A DNA stretch of 64,000 nt. Origin: Leifsonia sp. fls2-241-R2A-40a (GTDB taxonomy: Bacteria; Actinomycetota; Actinomycetes; Actinomycetales; Microbacteriaceae). Below, piece by piece: positions 53,108 to 61,580 of the stretch. Made by a program: the position numbers and the translations under genes. Below the pieces are notes generated by a model. It had not been told where the DNA came from. It was given only the letters and a program-made list of their open reading frames with translations, and searched no databases. Position 1 is the stretch's first letter; the number at the start of each line of letters is the position of its first letter. The DNA lies in NCBI RefSeq assembly GCF_030209575.1, contig NZ_JARVRS010000001.1, positions 2,852,001 to 2,916,000 on the forward strand. Direction: 5' to 3'.

Positions 53108-53728
53108 TCAGTGCTGCAACCGCGCGAGGGCGAGGTTGAGCTGGAGCACGTTCACGGTCGGTTCCCCGAGGTAGCCGAGGTCCCGTCCCTGAATCCTAGA
53201 CGCGACGAGCGCACGGACGGCGCCCTCGGAGAGGCCGCGCGCGTCGGCCACCCGCTGAACCTGGAGCAGCGCGTACGCGGGCGAGATGTGCGCGTCGAGT
53301 CCCGAGCCGGAGGCCGTCACGGCGTCGCCGGGGATCTGCGCGGCGGTCACGCCGTCGGACGCCTCGATCGCCTTCGTCCGGTCGGCGACGGCCTTCCGCT
53401 GCTCCCGGTTGGAGGCGGCGAGGTTGCTGCCGGACGAGGCGCCGGCGTCGTATCCGGCCGGCGCGTTCGCCGTCGCTGCCGACGGACGGGACTGGAACCA
53501 CTGCGGAAGCGGTTTCCCCTTGGCGTCGGTGAAGGACTGGCCGATCAGGGCCGAGCCGACGACCTTCCCGTCCTGCGAGATCGTCGATCCGTTTGCCGGT
53601 GCGTTCAGGGTGAGCTGCCCGATGCCGGTGACGACGAGCGTGTAGCCGACGCCGAGCGCGACCGTCAGGACGATCATTGCGCGGAGGGCCACCCAGTATT
53701 GGCGCCAGGCGCCGCGGAGGGAGTTCAT
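53108..53728 (-). CDS. kdpC: K+-transporting ATPase subunit KdpC
   Basis: 206-residue single-span subunit that stabilises the KdpFABC complex. One transmembrane helix near residues 12-37 (VALRAMIVLTVALGVGYTLVVTGIGQL), then GSALIGQSFTDAKGKPLPQWFQSRPSA and the C-terminal ASGSGLDAHISPAYALLQVQRVADARG and DLGYLGEPTVNVLQLNLAL. It follows kdpB after 25 nt. Confidence 0.95.
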   Translation of the reverse strand: MNSLRGAWRQYWVALRAMIVLTVALGVGYTLVVTGIGQLTLNAPANGSTISQDGKVVGSALIGQSFTDAKGKPLPQWFQSRPSAATANAPAGYDAGASSGSNLAASNREQRKAVADRTKAIEASDGVTAAQIPGDAVTASGSGLDAHISPAYALLQVQRVADARGLSEGAVRALVASRIQGRDLGYLGEPTVNVLQLNLALARLQH

Positions 53729-53753
53729 GCTGTTGCCTTTCGGATGCGTGGGC

Positions 53754-55904
53754 TCAGAAGCCCGGGATGAGCGAGACGACGAGGTCGATCAGCTTGATGC
53801 CGATGAAGGGCGCGATGATCCCGCCGATCCCGTAGATCAGCAGGTTGCGGCTCAGCAGCGACGAGGCCGAGACCGCGCGGTACCGCACGCCGCGCAGGGC
53901 CAGCGGGATCAGCAGCACGATCACGATCGCATTGAAGATCACGGCCGACAGGATGGCGGAGGCGGGGGAGTGCAGCCCCATCACGTTGAGCGCGCCGAGG
54001 CCGGGGAAGGCCGCCACGAACATGGCGGGGATGATCGCGAAGTACTTGGCCACGTCGTTGGCGATCGAGAAGGTGGTGAGCGCGCCGCGGGTGATGAGCA
54101 GCTGCTTGCCGATGCGCACGATGTCGATGAGCTTCGTGGGGTCGGAGTCGAGGTCGACCATGTTGCCGGCCTCCTTGGCCGCCGAGGTCCCGGTGTTCAT
54201 CGCCACGCCGACATCCGCCTGGGCGAGCGCGGGCGCGTCGTTCGTGCCGTCGCCGGTCATCGCGACCAGCCGTCCGCCCTCCTGCTCGCGCCGGATCAGC
54301 GCCAGCTTGTCCTCGGGCTTGGCCTCCGCCAGGAAGTCGTCGACCCCGGCCTCGGTCGCGATGGCCTGCGCGGTGAGCGGGTTGTCGCCGGTGACCATCA
54401 CCGTGCGGATGCCCATCCGCCGCAGGTCGGCGAAGCGCTCGGCCAGGCCGGTCTTGACGACATCCCTCAGGTGGATGACGCCCAGCAGCGACGCCTGGCC
54501 GTCCGGAGTGCGCCGGGCGACCGCGAGCGGGGTGCCGCCGGAGCGGGCGATCCGATCGACCGCCGCATCCAACTCGGCCGCATCGGCCGCCGATGGCACG
54601 GATGACTCGCGCACCCACGTCGCCACGGCGCTCGCCGCGCCCTTGCGCAGCTGCGACCCGTCCGGCAGGTCGAGCCCGCTCATGCGGGTCTGCGCGGTGA
54701 ACGGGACGATGACGCCGTCGGCGTGCTCGGGGGCGGTGAAGCCGAGGCTCGACGCGAGCTCGACCACGGAGACGCCCTCGGGCGTGGGGTCGCTGAGGGA
54801 GGAGAGCGCGGCGGCGCGGACCAGCGCGTCGTCGGTCGTGGTGCCGACCGCGAGGAACTCGGTGGCCCGGCGGTTGCCGTACGTGATCGTGCCGGTCTTG
54901 TCGAGCAGCAGGGTCGTGACGTCGCCCGCCGCCTCCACCGCACGACCGGACATGGCGAGCACGTTGTACTGGACCAGCCGATCCATTCCCGCGATCCCGA
55001 TGGCCGAGATGAGCGCGCCGATGGTGGTGGGGATGAGGCACACCAGCAGGGCGACGAGCACGGGGACGGCGGGGGAGGCGTCCGAGTAGCCGGCGACCGG
55101 CGGCAGCACCAGCACCACGATGGTGAACACGATGGACAGGCTGGCGAGCAGGATGTTCAGCGCGATCTCGTTCGGCGTCTTCTGCCGTGACGCGCCTTCG
55201 ACGAGGGCGATCATCCGGTCCACGAAGGTCTCGCCCGGCTTGCTCGTGATCCGCACGACGATGCGGTCGGAGAGCACGCGGGTGCCTCCGGTCACGGCGC
55301 TGCGGTCGCCGCCAGATTCACGGACGACGGGAGCGGACTCGCCGGTGATCGCCGACTCGTCGACCGTCGCGATGCCGTGCACGACATCCCCGTCTCCCGG
55401 GATGAGTTCGCCGGCGGCCACCACGACGACGTCGCCCAGCCGGAGGTCGCTCGACGCGACCTGCTCGACCGGCGTGCGCAGCGCATCCGGGTCGGCGTCC
55501 GCGTAGCCGGCCACCCGGCTCGCCATCGTGGTGGAGCGGGTGCGCCGCAGGCTGGCCGCCTGCGCCTTCCCCCGGCCCTCGGCCACCGACTCGGCGAGGT
55601 TGGCGAAGACGACGGTCAGCCAGAGCCAGGCGGCGATGCTCCAGGTGAAGGCGAGCGTTGCGGTGCCGGCGCCGGCCGAACCGCCGCCGCCCGACCCCGT
55701 GCCGGTGAAGGGCTGCGCGATTGCGATGACCGTGGTGAGCGCGGCTCCGACCTCGACGATGAACATCACGGGGTTGCGCCACATGGAGCGCGGGTCGAGT
55801 TTGCGCAGCGCGCCGGGCAGAGCGGCGACGAGCTGTGCGGGGGAGAACGCGCCCGTGGGGGAGGCCGACGGGTGCGGTTTGGAGGGGAGTGCGGTGGTGG
55901 TCAT
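53754..55904 (-). CDS. kdpB: K+-transporting P-type ATPase subunit KdpB
   Basis: 716-residue P-type ATPase that energises K+ uptake through KdpA. Actuator motif TGESAPV near residue 190, phosphorylated Asp in [12 protein letters not shown] near 336, nucleotide-binding [10 protein letters not shown], and hinge [41 protein letters not shown]. KdpB-specific spacing and the seven-helix layout are intact. An N-terminal extension of about 30 residues precedes the normal start. ATG lies 1 nt after the kdpA stop. Confidence 0.97.
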   Translation of the reverse strand: MTTTALPSKPHPSASPTGAFSPAQLVAALPGALRKLDPRSMWRNPVMFIVEVGAALTTVIAIAQPFTGTGSGGGGSAGAGTATLAFTWSIAAWLWLTVVFANLAESVAEGRGKAQAASLRRTRSTTMASRVAGYADADPDALRTPVEQVASSDLRLGDVVVVAAGELIPGDGDVVHGIATVDESAITGESAPVVRESGGDRSAVTGGTRVLSDRIVVRITSKPGETFVDRMIALVEGASRQKTPNEIALNILLASLSIVFTIVVLVLPPVAGYSDASPAVPVLVALLVCLIPTTIGALISAIGIAGMDRLVQYNVLAMSGRAVEAAGDVTTLLLDKTGTITYGNRRATEFLAVGTTTDDALVRAAALSSLSDPTPEGVSVVELASSLGFTAPEHADGVIVPFTAQTRMSGLDLPDGSQLRKGAASAVATWVRESSVPSAADAAELDAAVDRIARSGGTPLAVARRTPDGQASLLGVIHLRDVVKTGLAERFADLRRMGIRTVMVTGDNPLTAQAIATEAGVDDFLAEAKPEDKLALIRREQEGGRLVAMTGDGTNDAPALAQADVGVAMNTGTSAAKEAGNMVDLDSDPTKLIDIVRIGKQLLITRGALTTFSIANDVAKYFAIIPAMFVAAFPGLGALNVMGLHSPASAILSAVIFNAIVIVLLIPLALRGVRYRAVSASSLLSRNLLIYGIGGIIAPFIGIKLIDLVVSLIPGF

Positions 55905-55905
55905 G

Positions 55906-57585
55906 TCAGTTCAGTCCTTCTGCGAGGGGACCCAGCGCGAGAACGGGGAAGTAGGTGAGAGCGGAGACGAGGACGATCGTCCCGGCGAGCAGCCCGACGA
56001 ACTGCGGGCGGTGCGTCGGCAGCGTCCCTGCGGTGGCGGGGATGCGCCCCTGCGCGGCGAGAGAGCCGGCCAGCGCGAGCACGAACACGATCGGCAGGAA
56101 CCGCCCGAGGAACATCGTGACGCCGAGCGCCGTGTTCAACCACGGGGTGGATGCGGTCAGTCCGGCGAACGCCGACCCGTTGTTGTTGACGGCCGACGTG
56201 AACGCGTACAGCACCTCGGTGAAGCCGTGCAGACCCGGGTTGAGGATCGAGGTCTTCTCGACGTCCGCCCGGATCGCCGGGATCGCGAAGGTCAGGCCGG
56301 TGCCCAGGAGAACGAGGGCCGGGGTGGTCAGGATGTACAGGCTGGCGAGCTTGATCTCGCGGGTCCCGAGCTTCTTGCCCAGGTACTCCGGTGTCCGCCC
56401 GACCATGAGCCCCGCGATGAAGACCGCGATGACCGCGATGACGAGGATCCCGTAGAGACCCGACCCGACCCCGCCGGGAACGAGTTCGCCCAGCATCATG
56501 TTGATCAGCGCCATCATCCCGCCGAGCGGGCTGTAGCTGTCGAGCATCGAGTTCACGGCACCGGTGGAGGTCGTGGTGCTGGTCGTGTCGAACAGCGTCG
56601 AGCCGAACAGGCCGAACGCGGTCTCCTTGCCCTCCATCGTCCCGGCGGATGCCTCGAACAGCGTCATCGCGACGAGCGACACCGTGAACAGCAGCGCCAT
56701 CGTGCCGAGGATCGCATAGCCCTGCCGACGGTCGCCGACCATCGTGCCGAACGTGCGCGGCAGCGAGAACGGGATGAGGAGCATCAGCAGCACCTCGACG
56801 AAGCTCGTCCACGCCGTCGGATTCTCGAACGGATGCGCCGAGTTGACGTTGAAGAACCCGCCGCCGTTCGTGCCCAGCAGCTTGATCGCCTCCTGCGAGG
56901 CGACAGGTCCGCCGGGAAGGCTCTGCGTCGCACCGGCCAGCGTGTGCGCGTCCTGGAAGCCGTTGAAGTTCTGGATGACGCCGCCGGCGATGAGGACGAC
57001 CGCGACGACGAGCGACAGCGGGAGGAGGATGCGCACGATGGCGCGCAGCAGGTCCACCCAGAAGTTGCCGATCGTCCCGGTCGAGCGCGAAGCGAACCCG
57101 CGCACCAGGGCGACGGCGATCGCGATGCCGACGGCGGCCGAGACGAAGTTCTGCACCACCAGGCCCAGCGCCTGCACGGCGTAGCCCATCGTGAGCTCGG
57201 GCGAGTACGACTGCCAGTTCGTGTTGGTGACGAACGACACCGCCGTGTTGAAGGCCGTTCCTTCAGGAACCGCGGGGAGGCCCAGCGCATAAGGCAGGAA
57301 CTGCTGCAGCCGCTGTAGTCCGTAGACGACGACGATGCCCACGACGGAGAAGGCGAGCACGCCCCGGAGGTAGGCAGGCCACGACTGGCCGGAGCGCGGG
57401 TCGACTCCGATCAGGCGGTACACCCCGCGTTCGACGCGCAGGTCGCGGTCGGACGTGAACACCCGGGCCATGTAGTCGCCCAACGGCCGATAGGCCACGG
57501 CGAGCAGCAGCACGAGCGTCGCGACCTGCGCGACGGCGAACCATGCATCGCCGGCATCCCAGCCGGCGCCATTCCAGCCGCCCAT
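55906..57585 (-). CDS. kdpA: K+-transporting ATPase subunit KdpA
   Basis: 559-residue channel-like subunit of the SKT superfamily with ten transmembrane helices. Selectivity-filter-like turns include [29 protein letters not shown] and the late [13 protein letters not shown]. The helix containing LALVGSLAAQ-type sequence (actual [23 protein letters not shown]) is typical of the family. ATG 57585 follows the kdpF stop directly. Confidence 0.97.
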   Translation of the reverse strand: MGGWNGAGWDAGDAWFAVAQVATLVLLLAVAYRPLGDYMARVFTSDRDLRVERGVYRLIGVDPRSGQSWPAYLRGVLAFSVVGIVVVYGLQRLQQFLPYALGLPAVPEGTAFNTAVSFVTNTNWQSYSPELTMGYAVQALGLVVQNFVSAAVGIAIAVALVRGFASRSTGTIGNFWVDLLRAIVRILLPLSLVVAVVLIAGGVIQNFNGFQDAHTLAGATQSLPGGPVASQEAIKLLGTNGGGFFNVNSAHPFENPTAWTSFVEVLLMLLIPFSLPRTFGTMVGDRRQGYAILGTMALLFTVSLVAMTLFEASAGTMEGKETAFGLFGSTLFDTTSTTTSTGAVNSMLDSYSPLGGMMALINMMLGELVPGGVGSGLYGILVIAVIAVFIAGLMVGRTPEYLGKKLGTREIKLASLYILTTPALVLLGTGLTFAIPAIRADVEKTSILNPGLHGFTEVLYAFTSAVNNNGSAFAGLTASTPWLNTALGVTMFLGRFLPIVFVLALAGSLAAQGRIPATAGTLPTHRPQFVGLLAGTIVLVSALTYFPVLALGPLAEGLN

Positions 57586-57675
57586 CTAGAACCGCTCCGG
57601 CTTCACCAGGGCGACCAGCAGGTAGGCGATCGCGGCCACGGCCAGCAGAGCGGCGATCACGGTCAGCGCGATCAC
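57586..57675 (-). CDS. kdpF: KdpF, small membrane subunit
   Basis: 29-residue hydrophobic peptide (IALTVIAALLAVAAIAYLLV then ALVKPERF) that sits in the membrane part of the KdpFABC complex. The C-terminal LVKPERF is the conserved KdpF ending. GTG start overlaps the stop of an even smaller upstream reading frame (GTGA). It abuts kdpA with no gap. Confidence 0.92.
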   Translation of the reverse strand: MIALTVIAALLAVAAIAYLLVALVKPERF

Positions 57676-57755
57676 AGCTTCTCGACCCCCCGGGCGACCA
57701 GGCCCACGCTGAGCGCGAGCACGGCCACGACGAGGAGGTAGACGACGTCGAGCAT
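57672..57755 (-). CDS. 27-residue membrane peptide at the head of the kdp operon
   Basis: ATG at 57755 is preceded by GGAGAGAAG, a good ribosome site. The 27 residues begin MLDVVYLLVVAVLALSVGLV and end ARGVEKL: one transmembrane helix with a basic end. The stop overlaps the kdpF start by four bases, so translation is coupled. It is the first reading frame of the operon, and the only one there with a clear Shine-Dalgarno. I recognise no named family; it could be an extra Kdp subunit or a leader peptide. Confidence 0.65.
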   Translation of the reverse strand: MLDVVYLLVVAVLALSVGLVARGVEKL

Positions 57756-57777
57756 GACTTCTCTCCATCCAGAGGAC

Positions 57778-57856
57778 GCCGTGACCGGACGATCACGGCA
57801 GGAGAGAGTCCACACCTGCGGGAGGCGCGGGAGGCCGGTCCTAACGGCTCCCTAAC
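57778..57856 (-). promoter_or_regulatory. kdp operon control region: direct repeats and leader hairpin
   Basis: On the minus strand GTTAGG occurs twice, 11 bp apart (57840-57845 and 57851-57856 read as CCTAAC on the plus strand). One helical turn is the spacing expected for an OmpR-family dimer such as KdpE. Downstream, GCCGTGA pairs with TCACGGC (57778-57799), a 7-bp hairpin about 23 nt before the first start codon. No recognisable c-di-AMP riboswitch core was found. Confidence 0.4.
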
Positions 57857-57889
57857 GCGCTCCCGCGGAATCCATGCGGGATGCTGACG

Positions 57890-58723
57890 CTAGCGGGCGG
57901 CTGCCTTCTCCGCCTCGTCCGGAGTGCCCACCTCGGCAGTGCGTCCGCGGTGCCCGGCGTCGCGGCGCTCGCCGCGGACCGCGAGGGCGGCTGCACCCAG
58001 GATGCCCGCGTTGTTTCGGTGCACGGCGGGGACGATGGGCGTCTTCAGCTGCAGCAGCGGGAGGAAGTCCTGGTAGTGCTTCGAGACGCCTCCGCCGACG
58101 ATGAAGAGGTCGGGAGTGAAGAGGAACTCGACCGTCGAGTAGTACTTCTGCAGGCGCTTGGCCCACTTCTCCCAGCTGAGGTCCTCGCGCTCCTTAGCGG
58201 AGTAGGCGGCACGAGACTCGGCGTCGTGGCCGTCGATCTCCAGGTGGCCGAGCTCGGCGTTCGGGATGAGGACGCCGTCGTAGATGAGGGCCGAGCCGAT
58301 GCCCGTCCCCAGCGTGGTCATGATGACCAGGCCGTCCTTGCCCTTCGCCGCCCCGAACCGGGTCTCGGCGTAGCCGGCGGCGTCAGCGTCGTTGACGAAG
58401 TGGATGTCGCGGCCGAGCGCCTTCTCGAACAGGTCCTCGGCGTGGAGCCCGATCCAGTCCTTGGCGACGTTCGCCGCCGAGAGCGTGACGCCATGGCTGA
58501 CGATGGCCGGGAAGCACACGCCGACGGGGGCATCCGGCTCTTCGGCCGCCAGCTGGGCGACGATCTCCTTGGTGGTCTCGACGATGTCGTCGGGCTTGCC
58601 GCCCGCAGGAGTCGGCAGCTTCACCCTGTCGCTGATGAGCTCGCCGGTCGACAGATCGACCAGGCCTCCCTTGATGCCCGTGCCGCCGATATCGATGCCG
58701 ATCGCGTGCTTCTGCGAAGTCAT
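57890..58723 (-). CDS. ppgK: Polyphosphate glucokinase
   Basis: 277-residue ROK-family kinase of the actinobacterial type that phosphorylates glucose with polyphosphate or ATP. AIGIDIGGTGIKGGLVDLSTGEL at the N-terminus is the phosphate-binding loop. GVCFPAIVSHGV, the catalytic Asp in FVNDADAAGYAE near residue 110, LGTGIGSALIYDGVLIPNAELGHLEI, and the PpgK-specific WEKWAKRLQKYYSTVEFLFTPDLFIVGGGVSK follow. The last 25 residues are charged and poorly conserved. -10-like TAGATT lies 6 nt before the ATG. Confidence 0.92.
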   Translation of the reverse strand: MTSQKHAIGIDIGGTGIKGGLVDLSTGELISDRVKLPTPAGGKPDDIVETTKEIVAQLAAEEPDAPVGVCFPAIVSHGVTLSAANVAKDWIGLHAEDLFEKALGRDIHFVNDADAAGYAETRFGAAKGKDGLVIMTTLGTGIGSALIYDGVLIPNAELGHLEIDGHDAESRAAYSAKEREDLSWEKWAKRLQKYYSTVEFLFTPDLFIVGGGVSKHYQDFLPLLQLKTPIVPAVHRNNAGILGAAALAVRGERRDAGHRGRTAEVGTPDEAEKAAAR

Positions 58724-58729
58724 GCCTCG

Positions 58730-58735
58730 AATCTA
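58730..58735 (-). promoter_or_regulatory. Likely leaderless -10 (TAGATT) of ppgK
   Basis: On the minus strand TAGATT ends 6 nt before the ppgK ATG at 58723. The 72-nt gap to map shows no other clear signal. Confidence 0.42.
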
Positions 58736-58795
58736 CCGCGCCCGGGTCCCTGGTGAAGGCCCGGCCGGCCGGAGGGGGTGCGCCGACCGCGACGA

Positions 58796-59662
58796 TCAGG
58801 CGACGGTGAGCACCTCGGCGCCGCGCTCCGTCACGACCAGGGTGTGCTCGAACTGGGCGGTAATGCTGCGGTCCCGTGTGACGACCGTCCAGTCGTCGGC
58901 CCACATCTCCCACTCGTGCGTCCCCAGGGTGAGCATCGGCTCGATCGTGAAGACCATCCCGGGCTCCATGACGTCGTCGTAGGCGGGGGCCGAGTCGTAG
59001 TGCGGGATGATCAGGCCGGTGTGGAAGGCCGCGCCCACCCCGTGCCCGGTGAAATCGCGCACCACGCCGTAGCCGAAGCGCTTCGCGTACGACTCGATCG
59101 CGCGGCCGATGACGTTGACCTGCCGGCCCGGCGCGACCGCCTTGATGCCGCGGTTGAGCGCTTCCCTGGTCCGGTCGACCAGCTGGACGACCTCGTCGGA
59201 CGCGGTGCCGGCGATGAAGGTCTGGTTGCTGTCGCCGTGGAAGCCGTCCTTGTAGGCGGTGATGTCGATGTTGACGATGTCGCCGTCCTGCAGCACGGTG
59301 TCGTCGGGGATGCCGTGGCAGATCACCTCGTTGACCGAGCTGCAGATCGACTTCGGGTAGCCGCGGTAGCCGAGGGTGGAGGGATACGCGTCGTTCGCGA
59401 GCAGGAACTCGTGCCCGATCGCATCCAGCTCTTCTGTGGTGACACCGGGGCGGACGGCCTCGCCGACCCGCTCGATCGCCTGGGCGGCGATGCGTCCGGC
59501 CTCGCGGATCCGCTGGACCTCGTCGGGCGTGTAGACGTCGCCGCGCGTGTACGGCGCGGGGCCGGGGCGCCCGACGTACTCGGGCCGCGCGATCCGGCTC
59601 GGCACGGGGCGCATCGCGCTGACACGGCCGGGGACCAGGTGACCGGCGGAATCCTTGGGCAT
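58796..59662 (-). CDS. map: Methionine aminopeptidase, type I
   Basis: 288-residue dinuclear metal enzyme that removes initiator methionine. An N-terminal extension of about 40 residues ([38 protein letters not shown]) precedes the pita-bread core. Metal ligands appear in [20 protein letters not shown] (two Asp), [13 protein letters not shown] (His), VFTIEPML (Glu) and [11 protein letters not shown] (Glu). The extension carries a PxxPxR-type stretch, as in mycobacterial MetAP1c. ATG 59662 is only 12 nt from the divergent SPOR-like gene's ATG. Confidence 0.95.
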   Translation of the reverse strand: MPKDSAGHLVPGRVSAMRPVPSRIARPEYVGRPGPAPYTRGDVYTPDEVQRIREAGRIAAQAIERVGEAVRPGVTTEELDAIGHEFLLANDAYPSTLGYRGYPKSICSSVNEVICHGIPDDTVLQDGDIVNIDITAYKDGFHGDSNQTFIAGTASDEVVQLVDRTREALNRGIKAVAPGRQVNVIGRAIESYAKRFGYGVVRDFTGHGVGAAFHTGLIIPHYDSAPAYDDVMEPGMVFTIEPMLTLGTHEWEMWADDWTVVTRDRSITAQFEHTLVVTERGAEVLTVA

Positions 59663-59667
59663 ACCAT
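59662..59667 (+). promoter_or_regulatory. -10 (TACCAT) of the SPOR-like gene, overlapping the map start codon
   Basis: TACCAT ends 7 nt before ATG 59675. Its first base is the A of the map initiation codon on the other strand. GTGACC (59639-59644) lies 17 nt upstream and is a fair -35. Confidence 0.45.
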
Positions 59668-59669
59668 CA

Positions 59670-59675
59670 ACCTTA
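59670..59675 (-). promoter_or_regulatory. -10 (TAAGGT) of map, overlapping the SPOR-like start codon
   Basis: On the minus strand TAAGGT ends 7 nt before the map ATG. Its first base pairs with the A of the divergent ATG at 59675. TTGATG (plus 59695-59700) could be a -35 but the spacer is 19 nt. Confidence 0.42.
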
Positions 59676-59884
59676 TGACGAGCGACGAGTACGGCATCAA
59701 GCAGGACGCCGAGCACAAGTACTGGTACAACATGAAGACCGGCGAGGTGGAGCAGGGTTTCCTGTCTCCCGCGCCGAACCGCGTCGGCCCGTTCGACACC
59801 CGCGAGGAGGCCGAGCACGCGCTCGAGAAGCTGCGCGAGAACTCGGCCAAGTGGGCCGAGGAGGACGCCGCCGACAACCGCTGA
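59675..59884 (+). CDS. Small SPOR-like (methionine aminopeptidase-adjacent) protein
   Basis: 69-residue acidic soluble protein starting [20 protein letters not shown] and containing [28 protein letters not shown]; this resembles the short actinobacterial SPOR-domain-like proteins. No signal peptide or membrane helix, so it stays in the cytoplasm. Function unknown. Divergent from map with overlapping promoters. Its stop is followed at once by a dispersed palindrome and then by convergent panB. Confidence 0.75.
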   Translation: MTSDEYGIKQDAEHKYWYNMKTGEVEQGFLSPAPNRVGPFDTREEAEHALEKLRENSAKWAEEDAADNR

Positions 59885-59891
59885 CGCGTCG

Positions 59892-59944
59892 AGTTGACAC
59901 GACACGCCGTCCCGCCGGTGCGGCGAACGGCGTGTTGCGTCAAC
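59892..59944. repeat. Solo copy of the GTTGAC...GTCAAC palindrome
   Basis: Arms GTTGACACGACACGCCG (from 59893) and CGGCGTGTTGCGTCAAC (59928-59944) match the units of the array at 31158-31512, with a loop of about 18 nt. The copy fills the gap between the convergent SPOR-like gene and panB, beginning 8 nt after one stop and ending 6 nt before the other. It could act as a bidirectional terminator. Confidence 0.82.
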
Positions 59945-59950
59945 CAGGTG

Positions 59951-60802
59951 TCAGAAGCTGTGCTCCTCCGTGGGGAAGGAGCCGCCCTGGACGTCGGCCT
60001 TGTAGGCGCGGGCGGCGTCCGACAGGACCGTCTTGAGGTCGGCGTACTGCTTCACGAAGCGCGGGACGCGTCCCGTCGTGAAGCCGGCCCAGTCCGTCCA
60101 CACCAGCAACTGCCCGTCCACGTGCGGACCCGCGCCGACGCCGACCGTGGGGATGCGCAGCTCGGCCGTGACGCGCTTGGCCACCTCGGCGGGAACCATC
60201 TCCAGCACGACGGCGAACGCGCCGGCCTCCTCGACCGCATGGGCGTCGGCCAGCAGCTCCTCCGCCGAGTCGCCGCGACCCTGCACCAGGTGGCCTCCGA
60301 GGCCGTGCTCGCTCTGCGGCGTGAAGCCGATGTGCGCCATCACCGGGATGCCCGCATCCACGATGCGCCGGATCTGCTCGGCGCTGCGCCGGCCGCCCTC
60401 CAGCTTGACCGCGTGCGCCCCGGTCTCCTTCATGAAGCGCACCGCCGTGTGGAGCGCCTCCAGCGGGCCGGTCTCGTACGAGCCGAAGGGCATGTCGGCG
60501 ACGACGAAGGCGCGCTTGACCGCCTTCGCGACGGCCCTGGTCAGCGGGATGAGGTCGTCCACGGTGACCGGGAGCGTCGTGTCGTAGCCCAGGACGTTGT
60601 TGCCGGCCGAGTCGCCGACGAGCAGGAAGTCGATGCCCGCCTCGTCGAAGATCTGCGCCGTGAGCATGTCGTAGCTGGTCAGGCCGGTGAACGGCGACCC
60701 CTCCTCCTTCGCCGCCTGGAAGTGGCGCGTGCGCACCCGCTTCAACGCCTGCATGGACGACGTCGTGGGATGGACGGAGGGCACCGGTGACTGCTCACTC
60801 AT
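59951..60802 (-). CDS. panB: 3-methyl-2-oxobutanoate hydroxymethyltransferase
   Basis: First committed enzyme of pantothenate synthesis: makes ketopantoate from ketoisovalerate and methylene-tetrahydrofolate. 283 residues, TIM barrel. [39 protein letters not shown] holds metal-binding Asp residues; [34 protein letters not shown] and [38 protein letters not shown] are diagnostic. TAGACT lies 6 nt before the ATG. panC and panD are not in the window. Confidence 0.97.
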   Translation of the reverse strand: MSEQSPVPSVHPTTSSMQALKRVRTRHFQAAKEEGSPFTGLTSYDMLTAQIFDEAGIDFLLVGDSAGNNVLGYDTTLPVTVDDLIPLTRAVAKAVKRAFVVADMPFGSYETGPLEALHTAVRFMKETGAHAVKLEGGRRSAEQIRRIVDAGIPVMAHIGFTPQSEHGLGGHLVQGRGDSAEELLADAHAVEEAGAFAVVLEMVPAEVAKRVTAELRIPTVGVGAGPHVDGQLLVWTDWAGFTTGRVPRFVKQYADLKTVLSDAARAYKADVQGGSFPTEEHSF

Positions 60803-60808
60803 GCCGCC

Positions 60809-60814
60809 AGTCTA
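60809..60814 (-). promoter_or_regulatory. Likely leaderless -10 (TAGACT) of panB
   Basis: On the minus strand TAGACT ends 6 nt before the panB ATG at 60802, in the 34-nt gap after the toxin gene. Confidence 0.42.
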
Positions 60815-60836
60815 GTGACGGCGCGGTGGGCGCGAC

Positions 60837-61223
60837 TCAGACGGGGAAGGGTTCGAGGAGTCCCCGCTCGGAGGCCGCTGACGCGAGCTTCTTGTCGAAC
60901 GTCACGAGGGGGATGTCGTTGTAGACGGCAAGGGCAAGGGCGCACGCGTCCGGCATGCGGAGGCGGTGCTTCTCACGCATGCGCGCGAGAAGCAATGGCT
61001 CGTTGGGTCCGAGCGTCGTGAGCGTGACGCCGAGGCGTTGGAGGTCTTCGAAGGCCTCCAGGCTGAGGCCCACCCGCTCGGGTGTGACGAGGGCCTCCGC
61101 GAGGTTCACGGGATGAACCCAGAACGTGCTTCCCGTGGCGAACACTCGTCGCGCGGTCTCATGGTGCGCATCGGAAGGATCGAGGAGCCCGATGAGCACC
61201 CCCGCATCGAGTGCGACGGTCAC
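60837..61223 (-). CDS. VapC-type PIN domain toxin
   Basis: 128-residue PIN-domain ribonuclease. The acidic catalytic set is present: Asp in VALDAGVLIGLLD (residue 6), Glu in NLAEALVTPE (about 43), Asp in RMPDACALALAV (about 92) and Asp in TFDKKLASAA (about 110). Toxins of this family cut tRNA or rRNA. GTG start overlaps the antitoxin stop by four bases (GTGA), the usual antitoxin-toxin arrangement. Confidence 0.9.
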   Translation of the reverse strand: MTVALDAGVLIGLLDPSDAHHETARRVFATGSTFWVHPVNLAEALVTPERVGLSLEAFEDLQRLGVTLTTLGPNEPLLLARMREKHRLRMPDACALALAVYNDIPLVTFDKKLASAASERGLLEPFPV

Positions 61224-61480
61224 TCGGGCCAGCCCTCGCGGATGGACTCGAGGCTCTCGAACTCAATGCCGGCATAGCGCACGCTCATTCGATCGATCTC
61301 AGCCAGCCGGTCGATCCGCTGCTGCTGGCGCTGCTCGCGGAGTGCGCGCTCACCGGCTTCGATCAGGTGCACGAGCAGCTTGCCGTCGGTCTCGTCCGAC
61401 CACGTCTCGCGTGCAGCCTCCAGAGCCCGGGTCACGGAGGGGGTGTGCGTCACCTGAGTGCGCAGGAGTTGAGTCGGCAT
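61220..61480 (-). CDS. Putative antitoxin of the VapBC-type pair
   Basis: 86 residues (MPTQLLRTQVTHTPSVTRALEAARETW to SIREGWPE). The N-terminal third, with RTQVTHTPSVTRALEAARETWSDETDGKLLVHLIEAG, resembles small DNA-binding antitoxins that carry a ribbon-helix-helix, but the family is not certain. The C-terminus is acidic, as expected for toxin binding. Assignment rests mainly on overlap with the PIN-domain gene. ATG 61480 is 6 nt after TACACT, so the mRNA is probably leaderless. Confidence 0.75.
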   Translation of the reverse strand: MPTQLLRTQVTHTPSVTRALEAARETWSDETDGKLLVHLIEAGERALREQRQQQRIDRLAEIDRMSVRYAGIEFESLESIREGWPE

Positions 61481-61486
61481 GAGCCG

Positions 61487-61492
61487 AGTGTA
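61487..61492 (-). promoter_or_regulatory. Likely leaderless -10 (TACACT) of the toxin-antitoxin pair
   Basis: On the minus strand TACACT, preceded by TGC, ends 6 nt before the antitoxin ATG. It lies about 60 nt from the divergent glnA promoter candidate TAGTCT (61551-61556). Confidence 0.45.
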
Positions 61493-61580
61493 GCACCGCC
61501 AGCGGAAGTGTTGCACCGACTCTTCACGGGGTTCAGGCGCCCGCAACCACTAGTCTGGGAGGGCCGAGGAAAGGGGCAGG

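Noticed and set aside
57756-57889. c-di-AMP (ydaO-type) riboswitch upstream of kdp
   Set aside because: The conserved ydaO core blocks are absent; only a short hairpin and direct repeats are visible.
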